The translations under genes were made by a program, and so were the position numbers. From Stygiobacter sp043807765 (GTDB lineage: Bacteria > Bacteroidota > Ignavibacteria > Ignavibacteriales > Melioribacteraceae), in NCBI GenBank assembly GCA_043807765.1, contig JAZDFQ010000054.1, forward strand, positions 1-64,000: a stretch of DNA of 64,000 nucleotides, read 5' to 3'. Below, in pieces: positions 8,362-17,144 of this stretch. The notes under the pieces are model-generated. The model saw only the letters and a program-made list of their open reading frames with translations. It was not told where the DNA came from and did not search any database. Numbering within the stretch: the stretch's first letter is position 1; each line of letters opens with the position of its first letter.

Positions 8362-10263
8362 ATGAGCGAAACAAAAAAGTATGAATTCAAAGCGGAAGTG
8401 AAAAAACTGCTGGATATTCTTGTGCATTCACTTTACACAAGCCGGGAAATCTTTTTGCGCGAGCTTATATCAAACGCATCGGATGCACTCGATAAGCTGC
8501 GCTTCGAATCCACACGAGGTAGTGTGATTGCTGATAAAGATTTGCCGCTCGAAATTACCATCACATTTGATGAGAAGAAGAAAGTGCTGACAATTTCCGA
8601 TAACGGAATTGGAATGAGCCGCGACGAAGTAATTGCCAATATCGGTACAATTGCAAAATCGGGCACTGAAGAATTTGCTAAACTGCTTGCTGAATCTAAA
8701 AGTGATCCAAGCAATATCATCGGCAGATTTGGTGTTGGCTTCTATTCTGTTTTCATGGTTGCTAAAGAAGTAATCATTAAAACAAAATCATTCAAAGTTG
8801 ATGAGCCGGCTATTGAATGGAAGAGTGACGGTTTAGGTGATTATGAAATTATTGACTTGGATGAAAAGAAAACACGCGGAACTACTGTTGAAATTTTCCT
8901 CAAGGATGATGCTGAAGAGTTTGTTCAGAAATGGAAACTCGAAAGCACAATTAAGAAGCATTCAAACTTTATCACTTTCCCGATCATCCTTGATAAAGAA
9001 AAAGTTAATACAGTAAGCGCAATCTGGCGCGAGCCAAAAAGTTCTGTTAAGAAAGAACAGTATGATGAATTTTACAAATTCTTGAGTTACGATTCCGAAG
9101 AACCTATGGATGTAATCCATAAAGCTGTTGATGCGCCGATACAGTTTAACGCTCTTCTTTTCATTCCAAAGAAATCGGGCGAAGCTTTCTATTACGATAG
9201 AGAGAATTACGGATTAGATTTATATGTGCGCCGTGTATTAATTCAGCATAAGAATAAAGATTTGCTTCCGGAATATTTAAGTTTTGTAAAAGGTGTTGTT
9301 GATTCGGAAGATTTGCCTCTCAACATTTCTCGCGAGACACTTCAAGAAAATGTTGTGTTCTCAAAAATCGCATCGAGTGTTACTTCCAACATTCTAACTT
9401 ACCTCCAAGATAAAGCAAAGAATGATGCATCTGCTTATGCCGAATTCTGGAAAGAACACGGCAAGATTTTCAAACTCGGCTATATGGATTTTGTGAATCA
9501 AGAAAAGTATATAGACCTTCTACGCTTCAATTCTTCATCGGCTCAAGATCAGAAAGAACTTGTTTCTCTTGCCGAGTATGCAACTCGCATGAAAGAAGGG
9601 CAAAAGGAAATTTATTATATAAGCGGAACAAACCGTGAAGCGCTGGCGGTTGATCCACATATTGAAATATTTAAGAACAAAGGCTTGGAAGTTTTGTATC
9701 TCTACGATCCGGTTGATGAGTTTGTAATTCAGTCAATCCGCAAATACAAAGACTTTGAGTTGAAGTCTGTTGATAATGTTGACATGAAGAATCTGAAAGA
9801 TTTGAAAGATGTTGAAGAGAAGAAAAACGAAGTTGAACCACTTGCAAAAGATGACCAGAAACAATTCTTCAGTTTGCTCTCAAAGATGAAAAGCATCTTG
9901 AGCGATCGTGTTGAGGACGTAATTGAATCGAAACGATTGGTCGATAGCCCGGCATGTTTAGTCTCTAAGGATGACAGCATGTCGTCGCAAATGAAAAAGA
10001 TTTTGAAGATGACCAAGCAAGATGTTGGTGTTGAAAAGAAAGTTCTGGAAGTTAATCCCGATCATGCATTGGTTAGAAATCTTGTAAAAGTTTTTAAGAC
10101 AGACAGCAACGACGAATTCATTCTAAAAGTTACAGAGCAGTTAATGGATTCAGCTTTGCTTCAAGAAGGCAATCTTGAAGACCCTCACAAGCTCATTAAG
10201 AGGTTAAACGAGATGATGGAACAATCCAGCAACTGGTATGTCGATCTAAAAAAAATGAATTAA
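8362..10263 (+). CDS. htpG: Molecular chaperone HtpG (Hsp90)
   Basis: A 633-residue bacterial Hsp90. The N-terminal GHKL ATPase domain shows ISNASDALDKLRF, DNGIGM and GRFGVGFYS. The middle domain has DLPLNISRETLQ, and the C-terminal dimerisation domain ends the protein. Length is normal for HtpG. ATP-driven dimer that assists client folding in the cytosol, typically induced by heat. CTGGAGG precedes the ATG and an intrinsic terminator follows, so it looks like a single-gene unit. No HrcA/CIRCE element is apparent upstream. Confidence 0.97.
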   Translation: MSETKKYEFKAEVKKLLDILVHSLYTSREIFLRELISNASDALDKLRFESTRGSVIADKDLPLEITITFDEKKKVLTISDNGIGMSRDEVIANIGTIAKSGTEEFAKLLAESKSDPSNIIGRFGVGFYSVFMVAKEVIIKTKSFKVDEPAIEWKSDGLGDYEIIDLDEKKTRGTTVEIFLKDDAEEFVQKWKLESTIKKHSNFITFPIILDKEKVNTVSAIWREPKSSVKKEQYDEFYKFLSYDSEEPMDVIHKAVDAPIQFNALLFIPKKSGEAFYYDRENYGLDLYVRRVLIQHKNKDLLPEYLSFVKGVVDSEDLPLNISRETLQENVVFSKIASSVTSNILTYLQDKAKNDASAYAEFWKEHGKIFKLGYMDFVNQEKYIDLLRFNSSSAQDQKELVSLAEYATRMKEGQKEIYYISGTNREALAVDPHIEIFKNKGLEVLYLYDPVDEFVIQSIRKYKDFELKSVDNVDMKNLKDLKDVEEKKNEVEPLAKDDQKQFFSLLSKMKSILSDRVEDVIESKRLVDSPACLVSKDDSMSSQMKKILKMTKQDVGVEKKVLEVNPDHALVRNLVKVFKTDSNDEFILKVTEQLMDSALLQEGNLEDPHKLIKRLNEMMEQSSNWYVDLKKMN

Positions 10264-10270
10264 TTTAACT

Positions 10271-10305
10271 AAAAAGCCACGACTCGTCGGGGCTTTTCTT
10301 ATTTT
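10271..10305 (+). terminator. Rho-independent terminator after htpG
   Basis: AAAAGCC-A-CGAC, loop TC, GTCG-G-GGCTTTT forms a strong stem followed by a T-rich tail, starting 8 nt after the htpG stop codon. Confidence 0.9.
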
Positions 10306-10352
10306 AACACTTCAAAAAGCTAAGTATTCCTATAATAAAAAAACGGAAGCAA

Positions 10353-11627
10353 ATGAAATCAAATAATTCCGGTACTTTTAACTCGTCTGTTTTAACAAAG
10401 TTGTATGGTAAGACTGAACTCCAATTTCAAAAGAAGAGATACGAGAAACTAGTATCCTTATTCAATAAGAGATTCATGAGTTCGCCGGAATTATTTTTCA
10501 GCTCTCCCGGAAGGACTGAAATTGGCGGAAACCATACCGACCATAATCATGGTAGGGTAATTGCGGCCAGTATTAATCTGGATACAATTTGCGCTGTCTC
10601 TAAAACTGATGATATGAAAGTGAGTGTTTACTCTGATGGATTTGCCGAGCCTTTTATTGTTGATTTAACAAGACTCAGCATTTTTGAGGATGAAGTAGGT
10701 ACTACAGCCTCTTTAATTCGCGGAATAGCTCATGGATTCATCGAACGCAAATATCACGTTGGCGGATTTCGTGCTTACATAACAAGCAATGTTCTGGTCG
10801 GTAGCGGTTTAAGTTCTTCGGCATCTGTAGAAGTGTTGATTGGAAAAATTTTCAGTTTTCTATACAACAACAACAAAGTTGATGCAGAGACACTCGCCAT
10901 TATCGGCCAATATGCCGAGAATGAATATTTTGCCAAACCTTGCGGATTGATGGATCAGATGGCTTGTGCCACCGGTGGAATAATAACTATCGATTTTGAG
11001 AATCCTTCCGAACCCAAACTTGAAAAGCTAAAAGTTGATTTCAATAAGTCCGGCTATAACTTATTAATAATTGATACCGGCGGTTCACATGCCGATCTAA
11101 CTGATGATTATGCTGCTGTTCCGGCAGAAATGAAAAGTGTTGCAAAGTTCCTCGGTAAAAATGTTTGCAGAGAAATTACTTCAGATGAATTTATGGCAAA
11201 TGCTCTGAAGATTAGAAAAAAGTTGGGTGATCGTTCTTTCTTGCGTGCTTTTCATTTCATTTTTGAAAATGAGCGGGTTGTAAATCAAGTTAATGCACTT
11301 AAGAAAAATAATTTCCAAGAGTTTCTAAAACTTGTAAATGAATCCGGAAATTCTTCTTTTAAATGGTTACAGAATATTTACGGTCCTAAAAATATTCAAG
11401 AACAAAATGTTACTGTTGCTCTGGCCATAGCAGAAAATATCGCAACAAAAATGAAAGGAGTTTGTCGCGTTCACGGCGGTGGTTTTGCCGGAACTATTCA
11501 AGTATATATTCCTAAAGATAAAGTAGAAAAGTTTGTAACTGCTATCTTTCCGTTGTTCCAGAAAGATGCCATCAAGAAGTTGAACATCCGCAATTACGGC
11601 GTGCTTTGTTTGGATGAACTTAACTAG
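10353..11627 (+). CDS. galK: Galactokinase
   Basis: A 424-residue GHMP kinase. The galactose-binding signature is GRTEIGGNHTDHNHGR (about residues 50-66), a variant of the usual GEHTDYN. The ATP-binding motif is VGSGLSSSASVEV (about 148-161), with CGLMDQMACATGG (about 195-210) and HGGGFAGTIQVY near the C terminus as motif 3. It phosphorylates galactose to galactose-1-phosphate in the cytosol (Leloir pathway). The mutarotase at 35.5 kb could feed it, and galactose is expected from pectic galactan side chains. It converges with, and overlaps by 8 bp, the minus-strand glycosyltransferase gene. Confidence 0.93.
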   Translation: MKSNNSGTFNSSVLTKLYGKTELQFQKKRYEKLVSLFNKRFMSSPELFFSSPGRTEIGGNHTDHNHGRVIAASINLDTICAVSKTDDMKVSVYSDGFAEPFIVDLTRLSIFEDEVGTTASLIRGIAHGFIERKYHVGGFRAYITSNVLVGSGLSSSASVEVLIGKIFSFLYNNNKVDAETLAIIGQYAENEYFAKPCGLMDQMACATGGIITIDFENPSEPKLEKLKVDFNKSGYNLLIIDTGGSHADLTDDYAAVPAEMKSVAKFLGKNVCREITSDEFMANALKIRKKLGDRSFLRAFHFIFENERVVNQVNALKKNNFQEFLKLVNESGNSSFKWLQNIYGPKNIQEQNVTVALAIAENIATKMKGVCRVHGGGFAGTIQVYIPKDKVEKFVTAIFPLFQKDAIKKLNIRNYGVLCLDELN

Positions 11628-12912
11628 TTGTCTTAAGAGTAATTTCTTTCTTGGATTTTAGAAACTCATATACTATCAAAATTATTACCGGTACGTATTC
11701 TGCAATTTGAACCAGCAAATAATCTTTCCAAACTCCATTTAGCTGATAGTTCAATACTGTAAGTGATGTTAAACTTGCGGCTGCGGCAAAATAAATTCCA
11801 CTCCATTTTTGCGCAACTATTGCTAGTATCAAAGTCCACGCAATGTACCAAGGATGCACAACCGGGGAGAAAATCATCAGCAGCAATACCGCGAAATAAA
11901 TCTTATCCATAAAATTCTTCTTTATGAAATAAACTGGTACAAGAGAAATGCATAGTAATATGCTGCACCAAAGTCTGCTTGTTTGATTGTTGTGAATAAA
12001 AGAGTTTAGCAGATTGAAAACCAATCCGTTATAGAACCAATTTCTTGTGTAGATTATAAATGCTTCAAATGGATTTGAACTGAAAATATATGGCAAAAAC
12101 TGAACTCCAAAGGCAATGAATGGAATAGTACAAATTAATAACTTGTCTGAAATTTTCTTTTCTCGTAGAAAAAGAATAGGAAGAATTAAAATTCCTACGG
12201 GTTTAATTGAGAAGGAGAGACCAAGCAATATTGCCGAAAGTATTTTCCTTTCTTCTAAATAGAAATAGATAAAGGCTAATAGAAGAGGCAACCCAAAACC
12301 ATCCAAATGTGCATCAAGAGCGAATTGAATAATTGGAAGTGGGGCTAAAACGTAAAGTAAAAGGTATTTAGTATCAGTCTTCAATTTCAAAAGAATCTTG
12401 TACAAAAGAAAAACGGTAAGTAACTCCGAGAGTAGAAGAAGTAATTTGTAAGCCCACACAGATTCACCACTTACTTTATAGCCAATATAGAAAAGCCATT
12501 GGCTTAAAGGGAAGTATATGGTTTTCATATTCTGAAAATTCATCTTTGAAGGGAGAATTTCGGAATGTAGCGAGTTAAGTTTTTCATCAACGGGTTTGTA
12601 AAGGTAGGGATTAATTCCCGTATCTTGAATTTTACCATCCCACATGTAACGGTAAACATCATCAGAGCCGATTGGCTGACTCAAAATGAATATCAGGCGA
12701 ACTAAAATTCCGGCAGCAACTAACAATCGGATAAGTTTTTTTGAGGGCTCAAAATTCTTTACTGCGTATGAAAAGTATAAGTATAGTACCGACAATCCAA
12801 TCCAAACTGCGGTATAAACAATTATTGGTTTGGCAAAATCAAAAGCAAAAAATCCGTATCCAAGAATAACTAAGATTGCAAAGGGAAGTAAATTTTTTTT
12901 GACTGAATTCAT
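11620..12912 (-). CDS. GT87-like polyprenol-dependent membrane mannosyltransferase
   Basis: A 430-residue multi-pass membrane protein with about ten hydrophobic segments. The first extracytoplasmic loop reads SDDVYRYMWDGKIQDTGINP, and a later loop has SPVVHPWYIAW. Both are typical of the DUF2029/GT87 and MptA/B-like GT-C families. The ATG at 12912 is chosen because AAGGAGA lies just ahead of it; an in-frame ATG further upstream has no such site. Probable role: transfer of a lipid-linked sugar outside the inner membrane. Its stop codon lies inside the 3' end of galK on the other strand. Confidence 0.75.
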   Translation of the reverse strand: MNSVKKNLLPFAILVILGYGFFAFDFAKPIIVYTAVWIGLSVLYLYFSYAVKNFEPSKKLIRLLVAAGILVRLIFILSQPIGSDDVYRYMWDGKIQDTGINPYLYKPVDEKLNSLHSEILPSKMNFQNMKTIYFPLSQWLFYIGYKVSGESVWAYKLLLLLSELLTVFLLYKILLKLKTDTKYLLLYVLAPLPIIQFALDAHLDGFGLPLLLAFIYFYLEERKILSAILLGLSFSIKPVGILILPILFLREKKISDKLLICTIPFIAFGVQFLPYIFSSNPFEAFIIYTRNWFYNGLVFNLLNSFIHNNQTSRLWCSILLCISLVPVYFIKKNFMDKIYFAVLLLMIFSPVVHPWYIAWTLILAIVAQKWSGIYFAAAASLTSLTVLNYQLNGVWKDYLLVQIAEYVPVIILIVYEFLKSKKEITLKTTS

Positions 12913-13012
12913 TTGAGTCTCCTTTGCTAAAATAGCAAACTGCAATATTTTTAAGAAATTTTGCTTTTCCACCTTCTGAGTCAATGCGCGCAGAAAAAAT
13001 TCAAAATAGTAG

Positions 13013-13041
13013 TTGACTTATAGATATTTTTTTTAGATTTT
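13013..13041 (+). promoter_or_regulatory. Candidate promoter of the hexuronate transporter gene
   Basis: TTGACT at 13013 and TAGATTTT at 13034 are separated by 18 nt from TTG to TA, close to the Bacteroidota TTG/TAnnTTTG pattern. An operator-like motif follows at 13054. Spacing relative to that motif resembles the arrangement at 42.5 and 49.4 kb. Confidence 0.45.
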
Positions 13042-13053
13042 TATTTCAGCGAT

Positions 13054-13073
13054 AAAGTAAACGATTAAATTAG
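13054..13073 (+). promoter_or_regulatory. Operator-like motif, site 1 (exuT)
   Basis: AAAGTAAACGATTAAATTAG lies between the candidate promoter and the transporter start. It is the best match to the motif ahead of the LacI-family gene at 63872, with 16 of 20 identical. Likely target of that regulator (inference). Confidence 0.55.
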
Positions 13074-13116
13074 CAAAAAACAAGCTTTATCAACCAATTT
13101 ATCAAATGGAGTTGAG

Positions 13117-14376
13117 ATGGAACAAAAGGTTCGTATTGGAAAATACAGATGGACAATAATCGCCTTACTCTTCTTTGCTACTACTATCAATTATATGGAC
13201 CGCCAGATTATTGGAATACTTGCCCCTACTTTGGAAAAGGAAATTGGCTGGAATGAAATGGAGTATGCTTCTATTGTCTTAGCTTTTCAAGCTGCTTATG
13301 CATTGGGATTGTTGCTGGTTGGTAGGTTAGTTGACAGAATTGGTACAAAAAAAGGTTATGCAGCATCATTAACCGGATGGAGTCTTGCGGCAGCAGCACA
13401 TGCTCTTGCATCTACTGTTTTGGGATTTTCGATTGCGAGATTTTTTCTTGGTCTTTTTGAAGCCGGCAACTTTCCCGCTGCAATTAAAACAGTTGCAGAA
13501 TGGTTCCCTAAAAAAGAGCGAGCCTTTGCAACCGGTATTTTTAATGCCGGCTCAAATGTTGGTGCTATTGTTGCCCCATTAGCGGTTCCATGGATTGCAT
13601 TAACCTGGGGTTGGCAAGAAGCTTTTATTATCACCGGTTTAATAGGATTAATTTGGTTAGTCTTTTGGTTTATATTTTATGAAAGACCGGAAAAACAAAA
13701 AAGATTATCTAAAGAAGAATTAGAATACATCCAGTCTGATCCACCCGATCCTCAAGTTGCAATACCTTGGATTGCTTTAATGAAACACAAACAAGTTTGG
13801 GCGTTTGCTTTAGCAAAATTTTTGACTGATCCGGTTTGGTGGTTTTATCTCTACTGGATTCCGAAGTTCTTATATAAAAATTACAGCATCACACTTGATA
13901 AAATTGGTCTTCCGTTAATTATTATTTACGTAATGGCAGATGTTGGCAGCGTTGGCGGCGGATGGCTTTCCTCATTCTTTATTAAAAGGGGTTGGGGAGT
14001 GAATAAAGGAAGAAAAGCTGCAATGTTGATTTGCGCTATTCTTGTTACTCCAATTGTGTTTATATCCCAAACGGATAACCTATGGGTTGCAGTTGCTCTA
14101 CTTAGCTTGGCTACTGCGGCACATCAAGGATGGTCGGCAAATTTATTTACAACTGCTTCCGATGTTTTCCCAAGAAAAGCTATTGGTTCCGTAGTGGGTT
14201 TTGGAGGAATGGCCGGCGCAATTGGTGGGATGCTAATAGCAACTGCCGCCGGGTTCATCTTACAACTTACCGGAAGCTATTTGATACTTTTTATAATTGC
14301 CGGCAGTATGTACTTAATATCTTTTGCCATTTACAATTTTATGATTCCGACTTTGGAAGAAGTAAAGATCGTTTAG
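13117..14376 (+). CDS. exuT: MFS hexuronate transporter (ExuT-like, ACS family)
   Basis: A 419-residue major facilitator protein with 12 predicted transmembrane segments. TTINYMDRQIIGILAPTLEK near the N terminus and the loop LVGRLVDRIGTKKG are typical of the anion:cation symporter family, which contains the galacturonate/glucuronate proton symporter ExuT. The immediate neighbours are uronate isomerase and epimerase genes, which supports hexuronate as substrate. It imports free uronate across the inner membrane after periplasmic digestion. GGAG precedes the ATG. It has its own promoter and operator-like site and a strong terminator, so it is probably controlled separately from the catabolic genes. 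Confidence 0.85.
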   Translation: MEQKVRIGKYRWTIIALLFFATTINYMDRQIIGILAPTLEKEIGWNEMEYASIVLAFQAAYALGLLLVGRLVDRIGTKKGYAASLTGWSLAAAAHALASTVLGFSIARFFLGLFEAGNFPAAIKTVAEWFPKKERAFATGIFNAGSNVGAIVAPLAVPWIALTWGWQEAFIITGLIGLIWLVFWFIFYERPEKQKRLSKEELEYIQSDPPDPQVAIPWIALMKHKQVWAFALAKFLTDPVWWFYLYWIPKFLYKNYSITLDKIGLPLIIIYVMADVGSVGGGWLSSFFIKRGWGVNKGRKAAMLICAILVTPIVFISQTDNLWVAVALLSLATAAHQGWSANLFTTASDVFPRKAIGSVVGFGGMAGAIGGMLIATAAGFILQLTGSYLILFIIAGSMYLISFAIYNFMIPTLEEVKIV

Positions 14377-14410
14377 AAAGTTTCTTTTTATAGTGCCTCC
14401 TATAAAAGAG

Positions 14411-14456
14411 CAGACGGCGGCAAACTCAGAAATTCTTGCTGCCGTCTGAATTTTTT
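14411..14456 (+). terminator. Rho-independent terminator after exuT
   Basis: CAGACGGCGGCA and TGCTGCCGTCTG form a 12-bp stem with one mismatch, followed by AATTTTTT. It ends 18 nt before the next start codon, so the downstream uronate genes need read-through or their own promoter. Confidence 0.9.
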
Positions 14457-14474
14457 AACTTGAAAAAGACAACT

Positions 14475-15707
14475 ATGAAAAAAGTAAAAACATTTTTCGC
14501 GTTGATGTTCATTCTTTCCGCTGCAAATATTGCGCAGGAAAAGTCATTTACAGTAAAGGTGAAAAACCCCATTGCCACTGAAAGAACCGACGCGGTTGTA
14601 AATATTCTGTCGAAGGAAGTAATTGCCAAACATCCGGATTTCAGCTTAGACATATTTTCTGTTTTTGATGGCGAAACTGAAGTTGCGTATCAAATTGAAA
14701 AACACAAAGCCAGCGGCGATCAGATTCTGGTCTTGCTTAATATGAAAGTTAACGAAGTAAAAGAACTGAAATTTATTGCCGGAAAGAAACCATCCCCGTT
14801 TGCAGAAAGAACTTATGCTGAAATTGCTATGAAGCAAAATCTTCAACATGACGGTAAGAAATTCCGGGGAACTAAATTCACCAATGTTAATAAGGTTAAA
14901 GTTCCGGCTGTTCACACAGACCACGATGCTCTATTTAAGTATGAAGGTCCCGGCTGGGAAAGTGAAAAAGTCGGCTACCGCTTTTATTTAGATTGGCGCA
15001 ACGCAACAGATATTTGGGGAAAGAAAGTAAATGCGCTTGTCCTTGCTAATGTTGGCGTTACAGACACACTTGGCTTGAATGAAGATTCATACCATACAAT
15101 GCAAGATTGGGGAATGGACATTTTCAAAGTTGGAAGTTCGCTCGGCATTGGCGCGCTCGGCATGTTTGCCGACAGTAAGGTAAATATGATTTCGAAAACC
15201 GACAGTGTTCATTGCAGAGTATCAAAAATTGGTTGCCTCAAATCCGAAATTACTACAAACTACTATGGCTGGCTCGTTGGTGAAAAGAAGTACAATGTTG
15301 AATCGAGATTTGCGATTACTGCCGGAAGCAGATTAACAAAGCATGCAATTACAATTGATGGTGAACCGGAAAATTTAGTAACCGGATTAGCAAAGTATGC
15401 CGGAACAAATTTAACTAAGCTCGATCCACAGAAAGGATGGGGTTATTTGGCTCTGTACGGAAAGCAATCTCTTTCCGGCGATAAACTTGGAATAGCCATT
15501 CTCTTCAAGAAAAAAGATTTGATTGAATTAACCGAAGACGCAGTTAGCCAAATTGTAAAACTGAAGCCGAACAAAGGAAAGCTCGAATATTATTTCTGCG
15601 CTGCTTGGGAACAAGAGCCGGGCGGAATTAAAACTCAAGAAGAGTTTGATAAATATTTGGCAACTGTTGTTGAAGAACTTAACAATCCAGTAACTATAGA
15701 ATATTGA
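14475..15707 (+). CDS. Secreted DUF4861 family protein
   Basis: A 410-residue protein with a signal peptide ending ANIAQ (about residue 20). The body matches DUF4861: FAERTYAEIAMKQ, VPAVHTDHDALFKYEGPGWE, VGYRFYLDWRNATDIWGKK and YHTMQDWGMDIFKVG follow in order. DUF4861 proteins recur in polyuronate utilisation loci of Bacteroidota, sometimes near GH105 enzymes, but I know of no settled biochemical role. The ATG at 14475 is preferred; an earlier in-frame TTG lies inside the terminator hairpin. It sits 12 bp ahead of uxaC, so a secreted protein is translated with cytoplasmic uronate enzymes. A periplasmic role on unsaturated or acidic oligosaccharides is a reasonable guess only. Confidence 0.8.
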   Translation: MKKVKTFFALMFILSAANIAQEKSFTVKVKNPIATERTDAVVNILSKEVIAKHPDFSLDIFSVFDGETEVAYQIEKHKASGDQILVLLNMKVNEVKELKFIAGKKPSPFAERTYAEIAMKQNLQHDGKKFRGTKFTNVNKVKVPAVHTDHDALFKYEGPGWESEKVGYRFYLDWRNATDIWGKKVNALVLANVGVTDTLGLNEDSYHTMQDWGMDIFKVGSSLGIGALGMFADSKVNMISKTDSVHCRVSKIGCLKSEITTNYYGWLVGEKKYNVESRFAITAGSRLTKHAITIDGEPENLVTGLAKYAGTNLTKLDPQKGWGYLALYGKQSLSGDKLGIAILFKKKDLIELTEDAVSQIVKLKPNKGKLEYYFCAAWEQEPGGIKTQEEFDKYLATVVEELNNPVTIEY

Positions 15708-15719
15708 TCTGAGGTTTTA

Positions 15720-17132
15720 ATGGCTCTCTACAATTTACACGAAGATAGATTTTTTGACCCGAACCCGGCAATAAGAAATGTTGCGCGAGAGATTTATCAA
15801 ACGGTTAAAGACATGCCTATTATTTCTCCGCACGGACATGTTGACCCGCAGATTTTTGTAGATAACAAACCGTTTCCAAACCCAACGCAGCTTTTTTTAA
15901 TTCCAGATCACTATGTTTTTAGAATGCTCTACTCTAAAGGGATTTCGATGGAATCGCTTGGTGTTCCAAGCGTAAACGGAACTCCGGTTGAAACTGATCC
16001 GACAAAGATTTGGAAGTTGTTTGCAGAAAAATATTTCTTGTTCAACGGCACACCAAGCGGTGTTTGGCTCGATTACGAATTCAACATTGTTTTCGGCATC
16101 AAAGAAAAGTTAAATGGTGAAAACGCTCTCAAAATTTATGATGAATTGAATGAGAAAATTAGCTCTCCGGAATTCTTGCCGAGAACTCTCTTTGAGAAAT
16201 TCAGAATAGAAGTTTTATCTACAACCGATGCCCCGTTCGATACGCTTGATCCTCATAAAAAAATAAAAGAGAGCGGCTGGAAGGGAAAAGTTATTCCGGC
16301 TTTCCGCCCCGATGGTGTAACCGATCTTTCCAACTTTGCGTGGAAAGCAAATATTAAAAAGTTAGAACAAACTGTTGGTTACGAAATCACTTCTTACAAG
16401 AAATTAATTCACGCGCTGGAAGAGAGAAGGAAGTATTTCAAAGAAATGGGTGCTACTTCAACCGATCATGGAGTTGTTTCTGCCTATGCGCATGATCTCG
16501 GCGATGAAGCTGCTGAAAAATTTTTCCAAAAAGGATTAAGTGGAACAATCACTCAAACAGAAGCCGATGAATTTACAGCGCACATGCTTATGCAAATGGC
16601 GCGCATGAGTGTTGAAGATGGACTGGTTATGCAGATTCACGCCGGCGCTTATAGAAATCATAATAAAGATGTGTTTACAAAATTTGGTGCAGATAAAGGC
16701 GCAGACATTCCGACGACTTGTGAGTACACAAAGAGCATGCAAGAGTTGTTGAATAAATTTGGGAACGATCCTCGCTTTACAGTAATTGTTTTCACTATGG
16801 ATGAAACAAATTACTCTCGCGAATTGGCTCCGCTTGCCGGTCATTATCCGGCAATGAAACTTGGTCCATCCTGGTGGTTCCATGACAGCATTGAAGGAAT
16901 GACAAGATTTAGACAGCAAGTAACAGAGACAGCCGGTTTTTACAATACTGTTGGTTTTATTGATGATACGCGCGCGTTTGTTTCTATCCCCGCACGTCAC
17001 GATGTAGCGCGCAGAGTAGATTCAAATTTTTTAGCGGGTTTAGTTGCACGCCACATGATTTCAATGGATGAGGCACTAATCATCGCAAAAGATATTACTT
17101 ATAACTTAGCTAAAGAAGCTTACAAACTTTAA
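15720..17132 (+). CDS. uxaC: Uronate isomerase
   Basis: A 470-residue member of the amidohydrolase-fold uronate isomerases, of normal length. The N-terminal metal-binding motif SPHGHVDP (about residues 38-45) and the C-terminal block AFVSIPARHDVARRVDSNFL with a nearby metal-ligand region are diagnostic. It interconverts D-galacturonate and D-tagaturonate, and D-glucuronate and D-fructuronate, in the cytosol. AGGTTTT precedes the ATG, 12 bp after the DUF4861 gene and 12 bp before uxaE, so the genes form one transcription unit. Confidence 0.95.
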   Translation: MALYNLHEDRFFDPNPAIRNVAREIYQTVKDMPIISPHGHVDPQIFVDNKPFPNPTQLFLIPDHYVFRMLYSKGISMESLGVPSVNGTPVETDPTKIWKLFAEKYFLFNGTPSGVWLDYEFNIVFGIKEKLNGENALKIYDELNEKISSPEFLPRTLFEKFRIEVLSTTDAPFDTLDPHKKIKESGWKGKVIPAFRPDGVTDLSNFAWKANIKKLEQTVGYEITSYKKLIHALEERRKYFKEMGATSTDHGVVSAYAHDLGDEAAEKFFQKGLSGTITQTEADEFTAHMLMQMARMSVEDGLVMQIHAGAYRNHNKDVFTKFGADKGADIPTTCEYTKSMQELLNKFGNDPRFTVIVFTMDETNYSRELAPLAGHYPAMKLGPSWWFHDSIEGMTRFRQQVTETAGFYNTVGFIDDTRAFVSIPARHDVARRVDSNFLAGLVARHMISMDEALIIAKDITYNLAKEAYKL

Positions 17133-17144
17133 TAAAGGAAAGAA

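Noticed and set aside
14436..14474. TTG start for the DUF4861 gene
   Set aside because: It lies in the exuT terminator stem; ATG 14475 begins a standard signal peptide.
16536..17000. 154-residue minus-strand frame inside uxaC
   Set aside because: It lies wholly within a well-conserved gene and has Cys/His-rich random composition without a ribosome-binding site.
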